The notes under the pieces are model-generated. The model worked only from the letters and a program-made list of their open reading frames with translations, was not told the DNA's origin and made no database searches. A stretch of 32,154 bases of DNA from an uncultured Bacteroidales bacterium (lineage in GTDB: Bacteria; Bacteroidota; Bacteroidia; Bacteroidales; P3), in contig CAKZZD010000010.1 in assembly GCA_937886715.1 (NCBI GenBank), positions 1 through 32,154 of the forward strand, given 5' to 3'. Below, piece after piece: positions 1 through 7,579 of this stretch. The position numbers were made by a program, and so were the translations under genes. Every line of letters begins with the position of its first letter. Within the stretch, counting starts at the first letter, position 1.

Positions 1-463
1 GGCGGTCGTCGTAGAGGGTGACGCCGATGATGTCCTCGAAACGCTCGTTCAGGTCACCGTCATAGGGATGGTAGACTCGGCCGGGCAGCGGCTCGACGCG
101 CTCGATGCGGTCGAGGGCGAAGTTGAGGATTTTGCCCGTGTCGGCGGCGGCACAGATGAGGTACCAGCGGTGGTTGTACTCGCGGAGCATGTAGGGGTGC
201 ACCACCACGCTGCGGTGCTCGTCGGGCACGTCGAAGACATGATAGTGCAGGTCAATCACCACCCGATTGGAGATGAGGGTGAAGATCTGCCCCAGCAGGG
301 TGCTGTCGCCAAGCGGATTTTTGGTGAAGGAGATGATCTGGCGCGACGGACGGATGTCGAGTCCGACACGCAGGGCCTCCAGGCGGTCGAGGTGGGGCAG
401 CCCGTCGAACTGGCCGAGCAGCTTCATGGCTTCGCCGAGGATCTGCTTCTCGTCATCTTTCAT
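1..463 (-). CDS. WYL-domain transcriptional regulator, N-terminally truncated and running off the window
   Basis: Translating the minus strand from the ATG at 463 gives an open frame to base 1. It matches the core of Bacteroidetes WYL regulators: a short helical stretch (LGEAMKLLGQFDGLPHLDRL), then HPYMLREYNHRWYLI near residues 91-105, a FALDRIERVEPL segment, and FEDIIGVTLYD near the window edge. Relatives have an N-terminal winged-helix DNA-binding part and about 90-100 residues before this point. Here the upstream DNA is an 8-bp tandem array that cannot encode it. The promoter at 660-691 faces the gene across the array. The protein may therefore be a ligand-binding WYL fragment without a DNA-binding domain, or a pseudogene. 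The 3' end lies outside the window. The family call rests on recognised motifs and the truncation on the visible upstream repeat. Confidence 0.7.
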   Translation of the reverse strand, partial: MKDDEKQILGEAMKLLGQFDGLPHLDRLEALRVGLDIRPSRQIISFTKNPLGDSTLLGQIFTLISNRVVIDLHYHVFDVPDEHRSVVVHPYMLREYNHRWYLICAAADTGKILNFALDRIERVEPLPGRVYHPYDGDLNERFEDIIGVTLYDDR

Positions 464-481
464 CTTCTGCTGGTAGCTAGG

Positions 482-609
482 GCGGGAATGCGGGAATGCG
501 GGAATGCGGGAATGTGTTAATGCGTTAATGTGTTAATGCGTTAGGGTGTTAATGCGTTAGGGTATTAATGCGTTGGGTCGCTAGTGCGGGAATGCGGGAA
601 TGCGTTAGT
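482..609. repeat. Tandem array of 8-bp units (16 units)
   Basis: Sixteen consecutive octamers occur with no break in register: gcgggaat four times, then alternating gtgttaat and gcgttaat/gcgttagg variants, then tcgctagt, two more gcgggaat and gcgttagt. The 8-bp period is not a multiple of three, so the array is non-coding. It separates the WYL fragment from a promoter that faces it. Confidence 0.9.
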
Positions 610-659
610 GTGGGTTTCGGCTGCAAAAGTACATTTGGGCGACGAAGCCTATTTGCGTG

Positions 660-691
660 CAAAGATACAAAAAAAGAATCGAACCGGCAAA
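660..691 (-). promoter_or_regulatory. Bacteroidetes-type promoter facing the WYL fragment
   Basis: On the minus strand, TTTG (688-691) is followed after 20 bp by TATCTTTG (660-667), the -33/-7 arrangement of Bacteroidetes housekeeping promoters. A second -7-like TACTTTTG lies at 624-631 without a matching -33. Transcription would run through the octamer array into the WYL frame. Confidence 0.6.
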
Positions 692-805
692 ACCATCTTG
701 TGTCAGCCGCAGAACAAATGGCACGGACGCTGATTCCGGCTGCCAAAGCGCAACTGTCTGGCACAATCGGTTTTTGCATTGGACAATGTTACGGTCGGGC
801 CCGCG

Positions 806-1333
806 TCACAGCTCGAATGTCAGCACCTCGCAGTTGCCCAGGGCATAGGTGGCGAACTCTTCGTTGTCCATCGGCACGAAGTGGCTGGTGAACACGCGGC
901 AGATGCCGTTGTGGGCCACCACCAGCGCATCTTCGCCACGCGCCTTCAGCTGTTCGATGAAAGGATACACACGGGCGGCCACATCTAGATATGACTCCCC
1001 TCCTTCGTAGCGCTTGAAATATTTGCGCTTCTCCTCTTGGTACTCGGCGTCGGTGCGGACGCAGCCCTCATATTTCCCGAAATTCATCTCGTTCAGGCAC
1101 TCGCGCACCTCGAAGCGGCAGCCTTCGTGTCTGTCGGCCACAGCCATGCCCGTGACCATCGCGCGCTGCAACTGCGAGGTGTACACCACATCCAGATGCA
1201 CCCCCGCCATCCGCTCCGCCAGCTCGACAGCCTGCTGCCGTCCCCGATCGTTCAGCGGCACATCTGTCATCCCCTGCACACGGTCCTCCTGGTTCCAGAG
1301 GGTCTCGCCGTGCCTTGTAAGATATATCTTCAT
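806..1333 (-). CDS. Histidine phosphatase family protein (phosphoglycerate mutase-like)
   Basis: This 175-residue protein opens with the phosphohistidine motif LTRHGE (His8 is the expected phospho-acceptor). The second arginine region TSQLQRAM, a central glutamate region (NEMNFGKYEG) and the late VVAHNG motif with the second catalytic histidine follow, so the family's active-site set is present. Members are cytoplasmic phosphatases acting on small phosphorylated metabolites; the specific substrate (for example alpha-ribazole phosphate or a phosphosugar) cannot be read from the sequence. The ATG at 1333 is chosen because the only upstream in-frame start is a TTG and because MKIYLTRHG is the usual N-terminus of the family. 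A well-formed promoter lies 60 bp upstream. The gene is monocistronic. Confidence 0.88.
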   Translation of the reverse strand: MKIYLTRHGETLWNQEDRVQGMTDVPLNDRGRQQAVELAERMAGVHLDVVYTSQLQRAMVTGMAVADRHEGCRFEVRECLNEMNFGKYEGCVRTDAEYQEEKRKYFKRYEGGESYLDVAARVYPFIEQLKARGEDALVVAHNGICRVFTSHFVPMDNEEFATYALGNCEVLTFEL

Positions 1334-1369
1334 TTTCTGTAATTGCTTCAATCACCACACCTTCCGGCC

Positions 1370-1813
1370 ATGGCCGAAACGTTTTTCAGCGTGCAAAGAT
1401 ACATCAAAAATCCCTTCCCGCCAAACGTCGCCTCCAACCTCAACGTCCCCACCCTATTATCTCCCACCTACGGCAGGAGCGTGGCCCAAGCCGGCCACAA
1501 CACTTTCTCGGGTTTCATCCCCGAACTCCACTTCCGCCAAAAAGTATACAGAAACTGGACTATACACATTGTCAGCAACTACTGGCATCGCGATGCCGAC
1601 GAGATAGACCTTATCGCCGTCGACGAGGCCGACAAGCGTCTTGTCATAGCTGAATGCAAACGTCGGTCCAAACGCATAGACCTTGACCTGCATCGAGAGA
1701 AAGCTCGCGTTATAGACTCCAAACGCCGTCGCTGGCAGGTGGGATAACGCGCCCTGTCGCTCGAAGATTTACAACTTGCTTTTTGTTTTACTCCCCCTTT
1801 ACTCAAAAATTAA
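1370..1813 (+). pseudogene. C-terminal remnant of a DUF234-type AAA ATPase
   Basis: The frame from about 1500 matches the C-terminal nuclease-like domain (DUF234) of archaeal-type AAA ATPases: FSGFIPELHFRQKV, then EIDLIAVDEADKRLVIAECKR, which has the D-x(n)-ExK arrangement of PD-(D/E)xK folds. An in-frame TAA at 1745-1747 interrupts it. Directly behind the stop, in the same frame, comes RALSLEDLQ, which corresponds to the conserved end of this family, and a second stop at 1811-1813. The AAA ATPase domain that should precede all this (about 300 residues with Walker A and B) is absent; only the histidine phosphatase promoter and short low-information sequence lie upstream. The gene is therefore both 5'-truncated and nonsense-mutated. 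The 5' limit given is the first in-frame ATG and is arbitrary. Confidence 0.7.
1394..1425 (-). promoter_or_regulatory. Promoter of the histidine phosphatase gene
   Basis: On the minus strand, TTTG (1422-1425) and TATCTTTG (1394-1401) are separated by 20 bp, upstream of the ATG at 1333. It lies within the 5' part of the opposing ATPase remnant, suggesting that part is no longer coding. Confidence 0.65.
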
Positions 1814-2408
1814 TCAAACTTTGCCACGGTCCGTGGCAAGCCTATGGTAACACCGGTATTCCTTCGGAGAAGGCTTACCCTCGTCTTGTTGTGATATTGA
1901 AGAATCCTTTATCGGAACGTTGCGTATGATTGGTGTCCCGATAGCCTTTGCCTATTCGGGGGCCTTTATGTGGCTTATGCGTAAAGTCCAGGATCTGTAT
2001 GGCAAGGGCCAATGCCCCACCCTGCCGACACCACCGCATGCCGCAATCGGCACACATCTTCCACGCAGCGCAGCATACGGCTTCATCCACGACATCACCT
2101 TCAACTATGGTGCTCTTTATGACCTCCCATAGTTAATACCGGCCGAATTCACCGCACAACTCGAACATACCCCCCCGCCTGCGAAACCTCATCCACGGCA
2201 GCCGCAACACCCTGCCCAGGCACATGGGCATCATCGGCGCATACCTGAAGAAGCATCGGCAAAAATGTCGCTGGGACATCCGACCCGGCATTCCGGTCAA
2301 TCAGCCGGCATGGCCCGATGATGATGCGGCGGTCGTCGGCCACCTGTCTTTTCCTGCTGGCGGATAGCCTTTTCGATTGCGTTTTGGCGGTTCGGGAGAA
2401 TTATCGAT
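1814..2408. other. Intergenic stretch with no recognisable gene
   Basis: About 600 bp between the ATPase remnant and the end of hsdR. Short open frames exist on both strands (for example plus 1920-2132 and minus 2149-2343) but none shows a domain, signal peptide or start signal I recognise. A perfect 9-bp inverted repeat with a 1-nt centre (TTGCCACGG t CCGTGGCAA) lies at 1821-1839. The region is probably decayed accessory DNA. Confidence 0.5.
1821..1839. repeat. Perfect 19-bp palindrome
   Basis: TTGCCACGG, one T, CCGTGGCAA. It starts 8 bp after the final stop of the ATPase remnant. There is no T-run behind it, so it is a weak terminator candidate; it may be an operator or a scar. Confidence 0.6.
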
Positions 2409-5400
2409 TCACATCTCCAGGAACACCGGCGTGCCTTTCACATGCTCGGGGTGCGAGGCCGCGACCTGCTCTATCAGGCTTTGGCCGGTTGGCTCCTGCA
2501 CGCTCAGCGACGATTCCTTCAGCCGGAAGGTCATGTAGGTCTTGCCGGGCTTACGGGTGGGATAACCCGTCTCCTTCAGCTGTGCGCCACTCATCTCCGC
2601 GCACGACACGATGTCGTATTCCTTCTGCCTTTCGGGGTGATTCACATCGTAGAGCACCAGGTGCGACGTCCGTCCGAACAGCGCCGTCTCGCCGCTCATC
2701 GACCCCTTGCGGGCACCCAAGCGGATATTGTATAGCCCCTGCTGCTCGATCCAATCCAGATGCTTGCGGTCCTTGTAGCAGCCCACGAGGATGGTGCCTG
2801 TGCCCCCCGCGGGGTACAATTCGTAGTCCCAGCGGTAGCATTCGTAGCCCTCAGCTGCCATGGGCAGCATCTCCCCCTCGTCGTCGATGGCGGCGTAGGG
2901 GCGTATGTCGTGGTGCTGCGGAATTAGGTCATTTTCTTTGAAGTTCTCCACCTGCTCCATCACCTCGCGGAATACCTCAGGAGTGTACTGTGGGGGATAG
3001 CCATTCTTCACAAGGCAAATCTTGATATCCAACTTCAGTTGTTCCCTTACCCTGTCATTGTTTAGCCAATCTGCAAATGAAGACTTGGCATCGATTATCT
3101 CGCGTATCTTGCAGGCTAAATTTTTGCACTTCTCATTAATTACGATGCCATCTATTTCCTTGTCTTCGCCATAGACGAAGTTGTTTTTGTCTCTCAGATG
3201 AATCAGAATGTCATAGAATGCTTTCTCCTCGAATGTGAGGCCCAATTTGCGGAAACTCTCCCTGTCGGCTTGCATCCCTTTGAGGATGTTCAGGGCTTGC
3301 TCCGTCGCCTTTTGAATGATGCTTTCTGCTGTCTCTTCTTGTGTCGCTCCGGCTTCCTGTTCAGAAAGGAACTTGCGTCTTTCGTGGTACTCTTTGATGG
3401 TTGCCTCCAGCATTTCTTGGAATTTCTTCGAGGCTATCTGGTTGGTCTTCCCATATTCGGAAATCTGGTTGCGGAGAATCTTGACAAGCATCTCCAACTT
3501 GGAGGCAGGCATTTTGATGTCAGACAATCGCTCGGTAAACTCGGGGCCAAAGATGTCCATCTCTTCGCCATCTTCAAGAATGCTCTCCACATTGTTGTAC
3601 TTCAGGGCTTCCTCCACCATCTTGGCCACACGCCTGTTCATGGTGTCGGTGTCTGGTGCATCTGTGCCATTCATCTTATACACCATACCCGCTATGGCCA
3701 TAAAACATTGTGCCAATGCCGACTCTTCTTCGTCGAGTTCGCCAGAGGGTTGACAAAGGTCATAGGCTTTTCGCATTCTCCTGACGTATTGCAGGAAGTA
3801 TGTCTTGAAGCCCACCTTCTTTGTCTTCTTTCCGTCATTGCTTTGGGTACTGAAACTCTCGGTCGACTTGAACACCTGTTCTGCAGCCTTCGCCAGAAGA
3901 ATGTAACGCGTGGCAGGATCGGTATTGACATCGAGGAAGGGCGTCAGGTCATAATCTTTAAAGATGTTTTTCAAAACATCCAACAGCTCACGGAAGAGGA
4001 AGGTGGCTTGCTCAATATCGTCCTTTGTGAGTGCCACCGAGTTGTCGCCGCCATACATCTTCCGCGCTTCCATCATCTGGTCGCGGATGCCGATGTAATC
4101 CACGATCAAGCCATACTCCTTGCCGGGATATTTGCGATTGGCACGACTGATGGTTTGTATCAGCGAGTGCTTCTGCAAAGGCTTGTCGTTGTACATATAG
4201 GTGAGGCATTCCACATCGAAGCCTGTAATCCACATATCGACCACAATGACGATGCGGAAATTGGATTTCTCCTGCTTGAAAGCAGCATCCAGCTTGTCCG
4301 AGCGTTCGTCGTTCTTCACTCCGCCCAGATAGTTGTACATCCCCTTCTCGTCGTTGCTGCCCACGCTGGCCACCATAGCGATGGTGGGCATCTTCTCCAA
4401 TTTCTTCAATTCTTCGGGTGTCGCGACAACTCCTTCCGGTGTTTTGCGCTCCACAAACCATTCTGGATAGTGCTCCTTGAATCTCAACAGCAGATTGTAG
4501 GCAATCTCGCGCTTAGAGCAGACAATCATGGCCTTCTGCACCCTGTCGGGGTCGTTGGCCACAGAGGAGACATAATGGTCGTGGATGTCTTTGGCCAATC
4601 TGTCCAAGCGGTCAGGTTCGCCCAATATCACCTCCAACGAGCTCATGGCCTTTTTGCTTTTGGCGATGTCTTCTTTCGTCGAACCTTCTTCAGCGCACTT
4701 GGAATAGTAAGCCTCTATCTCTTTGGCTTTCTCTGCGTTCAGCAGAACCTTTGCTATTCTTGGATGATATTTGATGGGCACGGTGATGTTGTCCGCAACG
4801 GCCTGATCCATCGTATAGCGGTCTATCTCATCGCCGAAGGTCTGGTAGGTCTCTGCAATAGGGGTGCCGGTAAAGCCCACGAAGGTGGCATTAGGCAACG
4901 CCTCGCGCAGCACGTTGGCGTAGGGCTTGGAAATCATGGCCTTCATATTCTCGTCGGCATCGTCGCTGAACTTGATGCGCTTCGAACCCTCTATCTGCGT
5001 CCGGTGAGCCTCGTCGCTGAAGCAGATGATATTGGAACGAGTGTTGATGAGCCCGATGGGGTCGTCCTTGCGGTCGCAGAATTTTTGGATGGTACAGATA
5101 AAGAAACCTCCGCTCTCGCGTGCCCCCAGTTCTTCGCGTAGTTTTCTGCGGCTCTTTACCACCGACACTTCGCCCAATCCCAGAAACTCGGTACTCTTGG
5201 TGAACAGTTTGGCCCCCTGCTTCTGAAGGTCGTCCCTATCTACTATCATCAATATGGTGGGTGAACCTATCTCCTTGGTGCATCGGAGCGAGAGCTGGCG
5301 GGCGAGGAAAGCCATCGTGTAGGTCTTTCCGCACCCTGTGGCCCCGAAGTAGGTGCCACCTTTGCCGCTTTTGGTCTTGACCGATTGGACGATGCTCTCC

Positions 5401-6254
5401 CTCAGCAAGCGGGAGGCGAAGAACTGCGGATAGCGGCAAACAATCTCCTTCTCGTCGCCGTCGTAGTTCTCGTCCTGGAAATAGACATAATCGCGGAATA
5501 TCTCCAAGAAACGTTCGGGACGATAGACTCCCTTTACCATCGTCTCCACCTCCTCGAAAGGCATGGTCGAGACCTTGTCGCCGTCTTCCACCCTGCGCCA
5601 TGCGTAGAAGTGTTCGTAAGGGGTGCGGACAGTTCCGAGACGAGTCTTTACTCCATCGCTGATGCAAGCCAAGGCGCAATAGTGCAACAGACTGGGAATG
5701 TCGCGCCAATAGCGTATGTTGATTTGCTCCCAGGCATCCTCAATGGTTGCATTGGCGTCGGCGGGATTTTTCAGCTCTATCACGCATACGGGCATACCGT
5801 TCACATAGAGTAACACATCGGGCCGACGGTTCTTCGTAACCCCATTATTGATATAGTCAACAGTGAATTGGTTGACAACGCGGAAGATGTTTTTCTCGGG
5901 ATTTTCAAAGTCTATAAGGTTGACCGTCGTTGGCTGACCGTCTTTGTTTATGGCAGGCAGGCCATCCACCATCCATTTATATACCTTATGCAAGGTGGCA
6001 AAATCAGTGTCGGCCCCCACCAACCTGACGTTGTCGGCTATTCTTTGCAGCTCATCCTCCTTCACATCCTCGTGGTTGTCCTTCAGAAACTGAAGCAGGT
6101 CGTCCATATTCAGCACCTCTTTTCTGTTGGCTCTGGATATAGAGTCACCAAACAGATATTGCCATCCTTCTCTTTCCAAGAAGATGATAAGGGCGTTCTC
6201 ATAGTCGCTCTCTACGAAATGGCCGTCCACTTGTTTCAGTTTTGGTTGCGCCAT
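2409..6254 (-). CDS. hsdR: Type I restriction enzyme, R subunit (motor and nuclease)
   Basis: A 1281-residue ATP-dependent translocase and endonuclease. In order: a PD-(D/E)xK nuclease (RPDVLLYV near 144-151 giving the Asp, VIELKNP near 158-164 giving ExK) with the Q-x-Y segment QINIRYW near 177; an SF2 helicase core with Walker A GATGCGKT (304-311), DEAH box FSDEAHRT (412-419), motif III FVGFTGTP (458-465) and motif VI QTISRANRK; then the helical region ending in NGYPPQYTPEVFREVMEQ. The usual family protein ends about there. This one continues for about 174 more residues (from roughly 1108; bases 2933-2409) as a mixed alpha/beta segment containing LDWIEQQGLYNIRLGARKGS. The ATG follows hsdS after 10 bp. 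It is the last gene of the operon and works only in the R2M2S complex. All catalytic motifs look intact. Confidence 0.95.
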   Translation of the reverse strand: MAQPKLKQVDGHFVESDYENALIIFLEREGWQYLFGDSISRANRKEVLNMDDLLQFLKDNHEDVKEDELQRIADNVRLVGADTDFATLHKVYKWMVDGLPAINKDGQPTTVNLIDFENPEKNIFRVVNQFTVDYINNGVTKNRRPDVLLYVNGMPVCVIELKNPADANATIEDAWEQINIRYWRDIPSLLHYCALACISDGVKTRLGTVRTPYEHFYAWRRVEDGDKVSTMPFEEVETMVKGVYRPERFLEIFRDYVYFQDENYDGDEKEIVCRYPQFFASRLLRESIVQSVKTKSGKGGTYFGATGCGKTYTMAFLARQLSLRCTKEIGSPTILMIVDRDDLQKQGAKLFTKSTEFLGLGEVSVVKSRRKLREELGARESGGFFICTIQKFCDRKDDPIGLINTRSNIICFSDEAHRTQIEGSKRIKFSDDADENMKAMISKPYANVLREALPNATFVGFTGTPIAETYQTFGDEIDRYTMDQAVADNITVPIKYHPRIAKVLLNAEKAKEIEAYYSKCAEEGSTKEDIAKSKKAMSSLEVILGEPDRLDRLAKDIHDHYVSSVANDPDRVQKAMIVCSKREIAYNLLLRFKEHYPEWFVERKTPEGVVATPEELKKLEKMPTIAMVASVGSNDEKGMYNYLGGVKNDERSDKLDAAFKQEKSNFRIVIVVDMWITGFDVECLTYMYNDKPLQKHSLIQTISRANRKYPGKEYGLIVDYIGIRDQMMEARKMYGGDNSVALTKDDIEQATFLFRELLDVLKNIFKDYDLTPFLDVNTDPATRYILLAKAAEQVFKSTESFSTQSNDGKKTKKVGFKTYFLQYVRRMRKAYDLCQPSGELDEEESALAQCFMAIAGMVYKMNGTDAPDTDTMNRRVAKMVEEALKYNNVESILEDGEEMDIFGPEFTERLSDIKMPASKLEMLVKILRNQISEYGKTNQIASKKFQEMLEATIKEYHERRKFLSEQEAGATQEETAESIIQKATEQALNILKGMQADRESFRKLGLTFEEKAFYDILIHLRDKNNFVYGEDKEIDGIVINEKCKNLACKIREIIDAKSSFADWLNNDRVREQLKLDIKICLVKNGYPPQYTPEVFREVMEQVENFKENDLIPQHHDIRPYAAIDDEGEMLPMAAEGYECYRWDYELYPAGGTGTILVGCYKDRKHLDWIEQQGLYNIRLGARKGSMSGETALFGRTSHLVLYDVNHPERQKEYDIVSCAEMSGAQLKETGYPTRKPGKTYMTFRLKESSLSVQEPTGQSLIEQVAASHPEHVKGTPVFLEM

Positions 6255-6264
6255 AATACTTTGA

Positions 6265-7389
6265 TTAGTTTTGAAGTGAACCTTTAATAAGTATGGGACA
6301 GAGATTGTTCAGCTGTTCTTTTAATTGAGAAGCAATGCGTTGACGCTCGATATAACACTTATGAATGTTGACTATCTCGCGTTGAACAGATATGTCTGGG
6401 ATTGGTATTTCCACATCGTTCATATCATCCATCGTGAACACCTCTCTTGCACTTCCCCAAGAATTAAAACGTGCATAGCGGTCGAACTCAGGACGGTCGA
6501 AGAACATAAAAAGGTATTCTGGTAAAAGTTTTGATGTATCTTTACTCTTGAAAGTAGTATATATGGAAGATACTAATAATGGCTCTTCTCCACGATTCAA
6601 AGCAATAGCCATCTTATCACCTCTCCTTGAAGTGTCAGGAACATATACAAAAGTGTTTGCTTCTACAACCTTGTATGATGTAAGACTGACACCATTCATG
6701 TCAGCCTTGGTATCAATAAATGATTTCTCTGTTGATATTCCTTTAACGCTATTAAGTTTTAATTGGTCATCCACATTTCTTTTTTCATATTGTTCAATGA
6801 ACTTTCCAATTTTCAATTTTTCATTTTCGGCTTTCAATTTATCCATAAACCCATCACAGACGAGTTTCAGATCATCCACTTTGCTTTGGTAGGCGGCGAG
6901 GTTGTTTTGGAGCGACAGATAAACATTCACGTATTTGCGTTGCTGCTTAATGTTTGGGAGAGTGATATCTATGTCACAGAAATCTTCCCATGAGAAAGTC
7001 TCTCGAGCACTGCCCCATGAATTGAAACGGGAATACCTGTCAAACTCTGGACGGTTGAAAAACATGTAAAGGTATTCTGGTAATAGTAAGTCTTCTCGAA
7101 AGATTCTAAAGGTAGTGTATATTGATGAAATAAGAACTGAGCCCACTGAACTATTAAAAGCTAGCGCAATTTTGTCACCTCTTCTAGAAGTGTCAGGCAC
7201 ATATGAAAATTCACCATGATTTACTACTTTGTATAAATCAAGAGAGACGCCGTCCATATTTGCCTTAGTGTCAATAAAACATTTCTCAGTAGAGATGCCT
7301 TTAACACTATCCAATGAATATCTACCCGAATAATTTCTCTCATCTGTTATTTCGATGAGCTCCCCCAATTTGTACTTCTTCAATCCCAT
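6265..7389 (-). CDS. hsdS: Type I restriction-modification specificity subunit with two near-identical TRDs
   Basis: A 374-residue DNA-recognition subunit. It has two target-recognition domains (about 28-151 and 214-337), each followed by a helical spacer (about 152-205 and 338-374). The two domains align without gaps over 124 residues, and I count about 80 identities. Shared blocks include SVKGISTEK, YVPDTSRRGDK, SSIYTTF, RPEFDRY and RFNSWGSARE. Each TRD reads one half of a bipartite site, and the second half is read in inverse orientation, so near-identical TRDs predict a near-palindromic target. The protein is slightly shorter than the usual 400-450 residues. It starts 4 bp after the stop of a 48-aa ORF and ends 10 bp before hsdR. 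Confidence 0.94.
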   Translation of the reverse strand: MGLKKYKLGELIEITDERNYSGRYSLDSVKGISTEKCFIDTKANMDGVSLDLYKVVNHGEFSYVPDTSRRGDKIALAFNSSVGSVLISSIYTTFRIFREDLLLPEYLYMFFNRPEFDRYSRFNSWGSARETFSWEDFCDIDITLPNIKQQRKYVNVYLSLQNNLAAYQSKVDDLKLVCDGFMDKLKAENEKLKIGKFIEQYEKRNVDDQLKLNSVKGISTEKSFIDTKADMNGVSLTSYKVVEANTFVYVPDTSRRGDKMAIALNRGEEPLLVSSIYTTFKSKDTSKLLPEYLFMFFDRPEFDRYARFNSWGSAREVFTMDDMNDVEIPIPDISVQREIVNIHKCYIERQRIASQLKEQLNNLCPILIKGSLQN

Positions 7390-7393
7390 AGTG

Positions 7394-7540
7394 CTATTCT
7401 TGGTTTAGTTTTGCCTCGATTTCTTCAATGGTTGGAATGGTTTCTTCCACTGGCAGAAATTCACCCTCAAGTTGGGGGCAAATTGAAGTTTCTTTTAACG
7501 ACCTGTATTCTTTGTCAATGATGGTTATTGCCTTACTCAT
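7394..7540 (-). CDS. Small hypothetical protein between fic and hsdS
   Basis: A 48-codon ORF (ATG at 7540, TAG at 7396-7394) lies 39 bp after fic and 4 bp before hsdS, in the same direction. Its product starts MSKAITIIDKEY, is acidic, and ends in a Glu/Ile-rich helix-like stretch (PTIEEIEAKLNQE). I do not recognise a family. Tight spacing on both sides suggests it is translated as part of the operon. It could be a small partner of Fic or the Hsd complex, or a translation-coupling leader for hsdS; nothing in the sequence decides. It has no signal peptide or membrane segment. Confidence 0.55.
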   Translation of the reverse strand: MSKAITIIDKEYRSLKETSICPQLEGEFLPVEETIPTIEEIEAKLNQE

Positions 7541-7579
7541 AATTTGTGTCCCTTCTTGTTAGTTGCAAACTTCAATTTC

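Noticed and set aside
482..609. Octamer array as a CRISPR array
   Set aside because: Units are 8 bp with no spacers and no cas genes nearby.
1875..2132. Overlapping small frames on both strands as genes
   Set aside because: No start signal, promoter, domain or recognisable similarity.
3198..5141. Long plus-strand open frame (647 codons) opposite hsdR
   Set aside because: It is the antisense shadow of hsdR, which has all family motifs; the shadow shows no domain.
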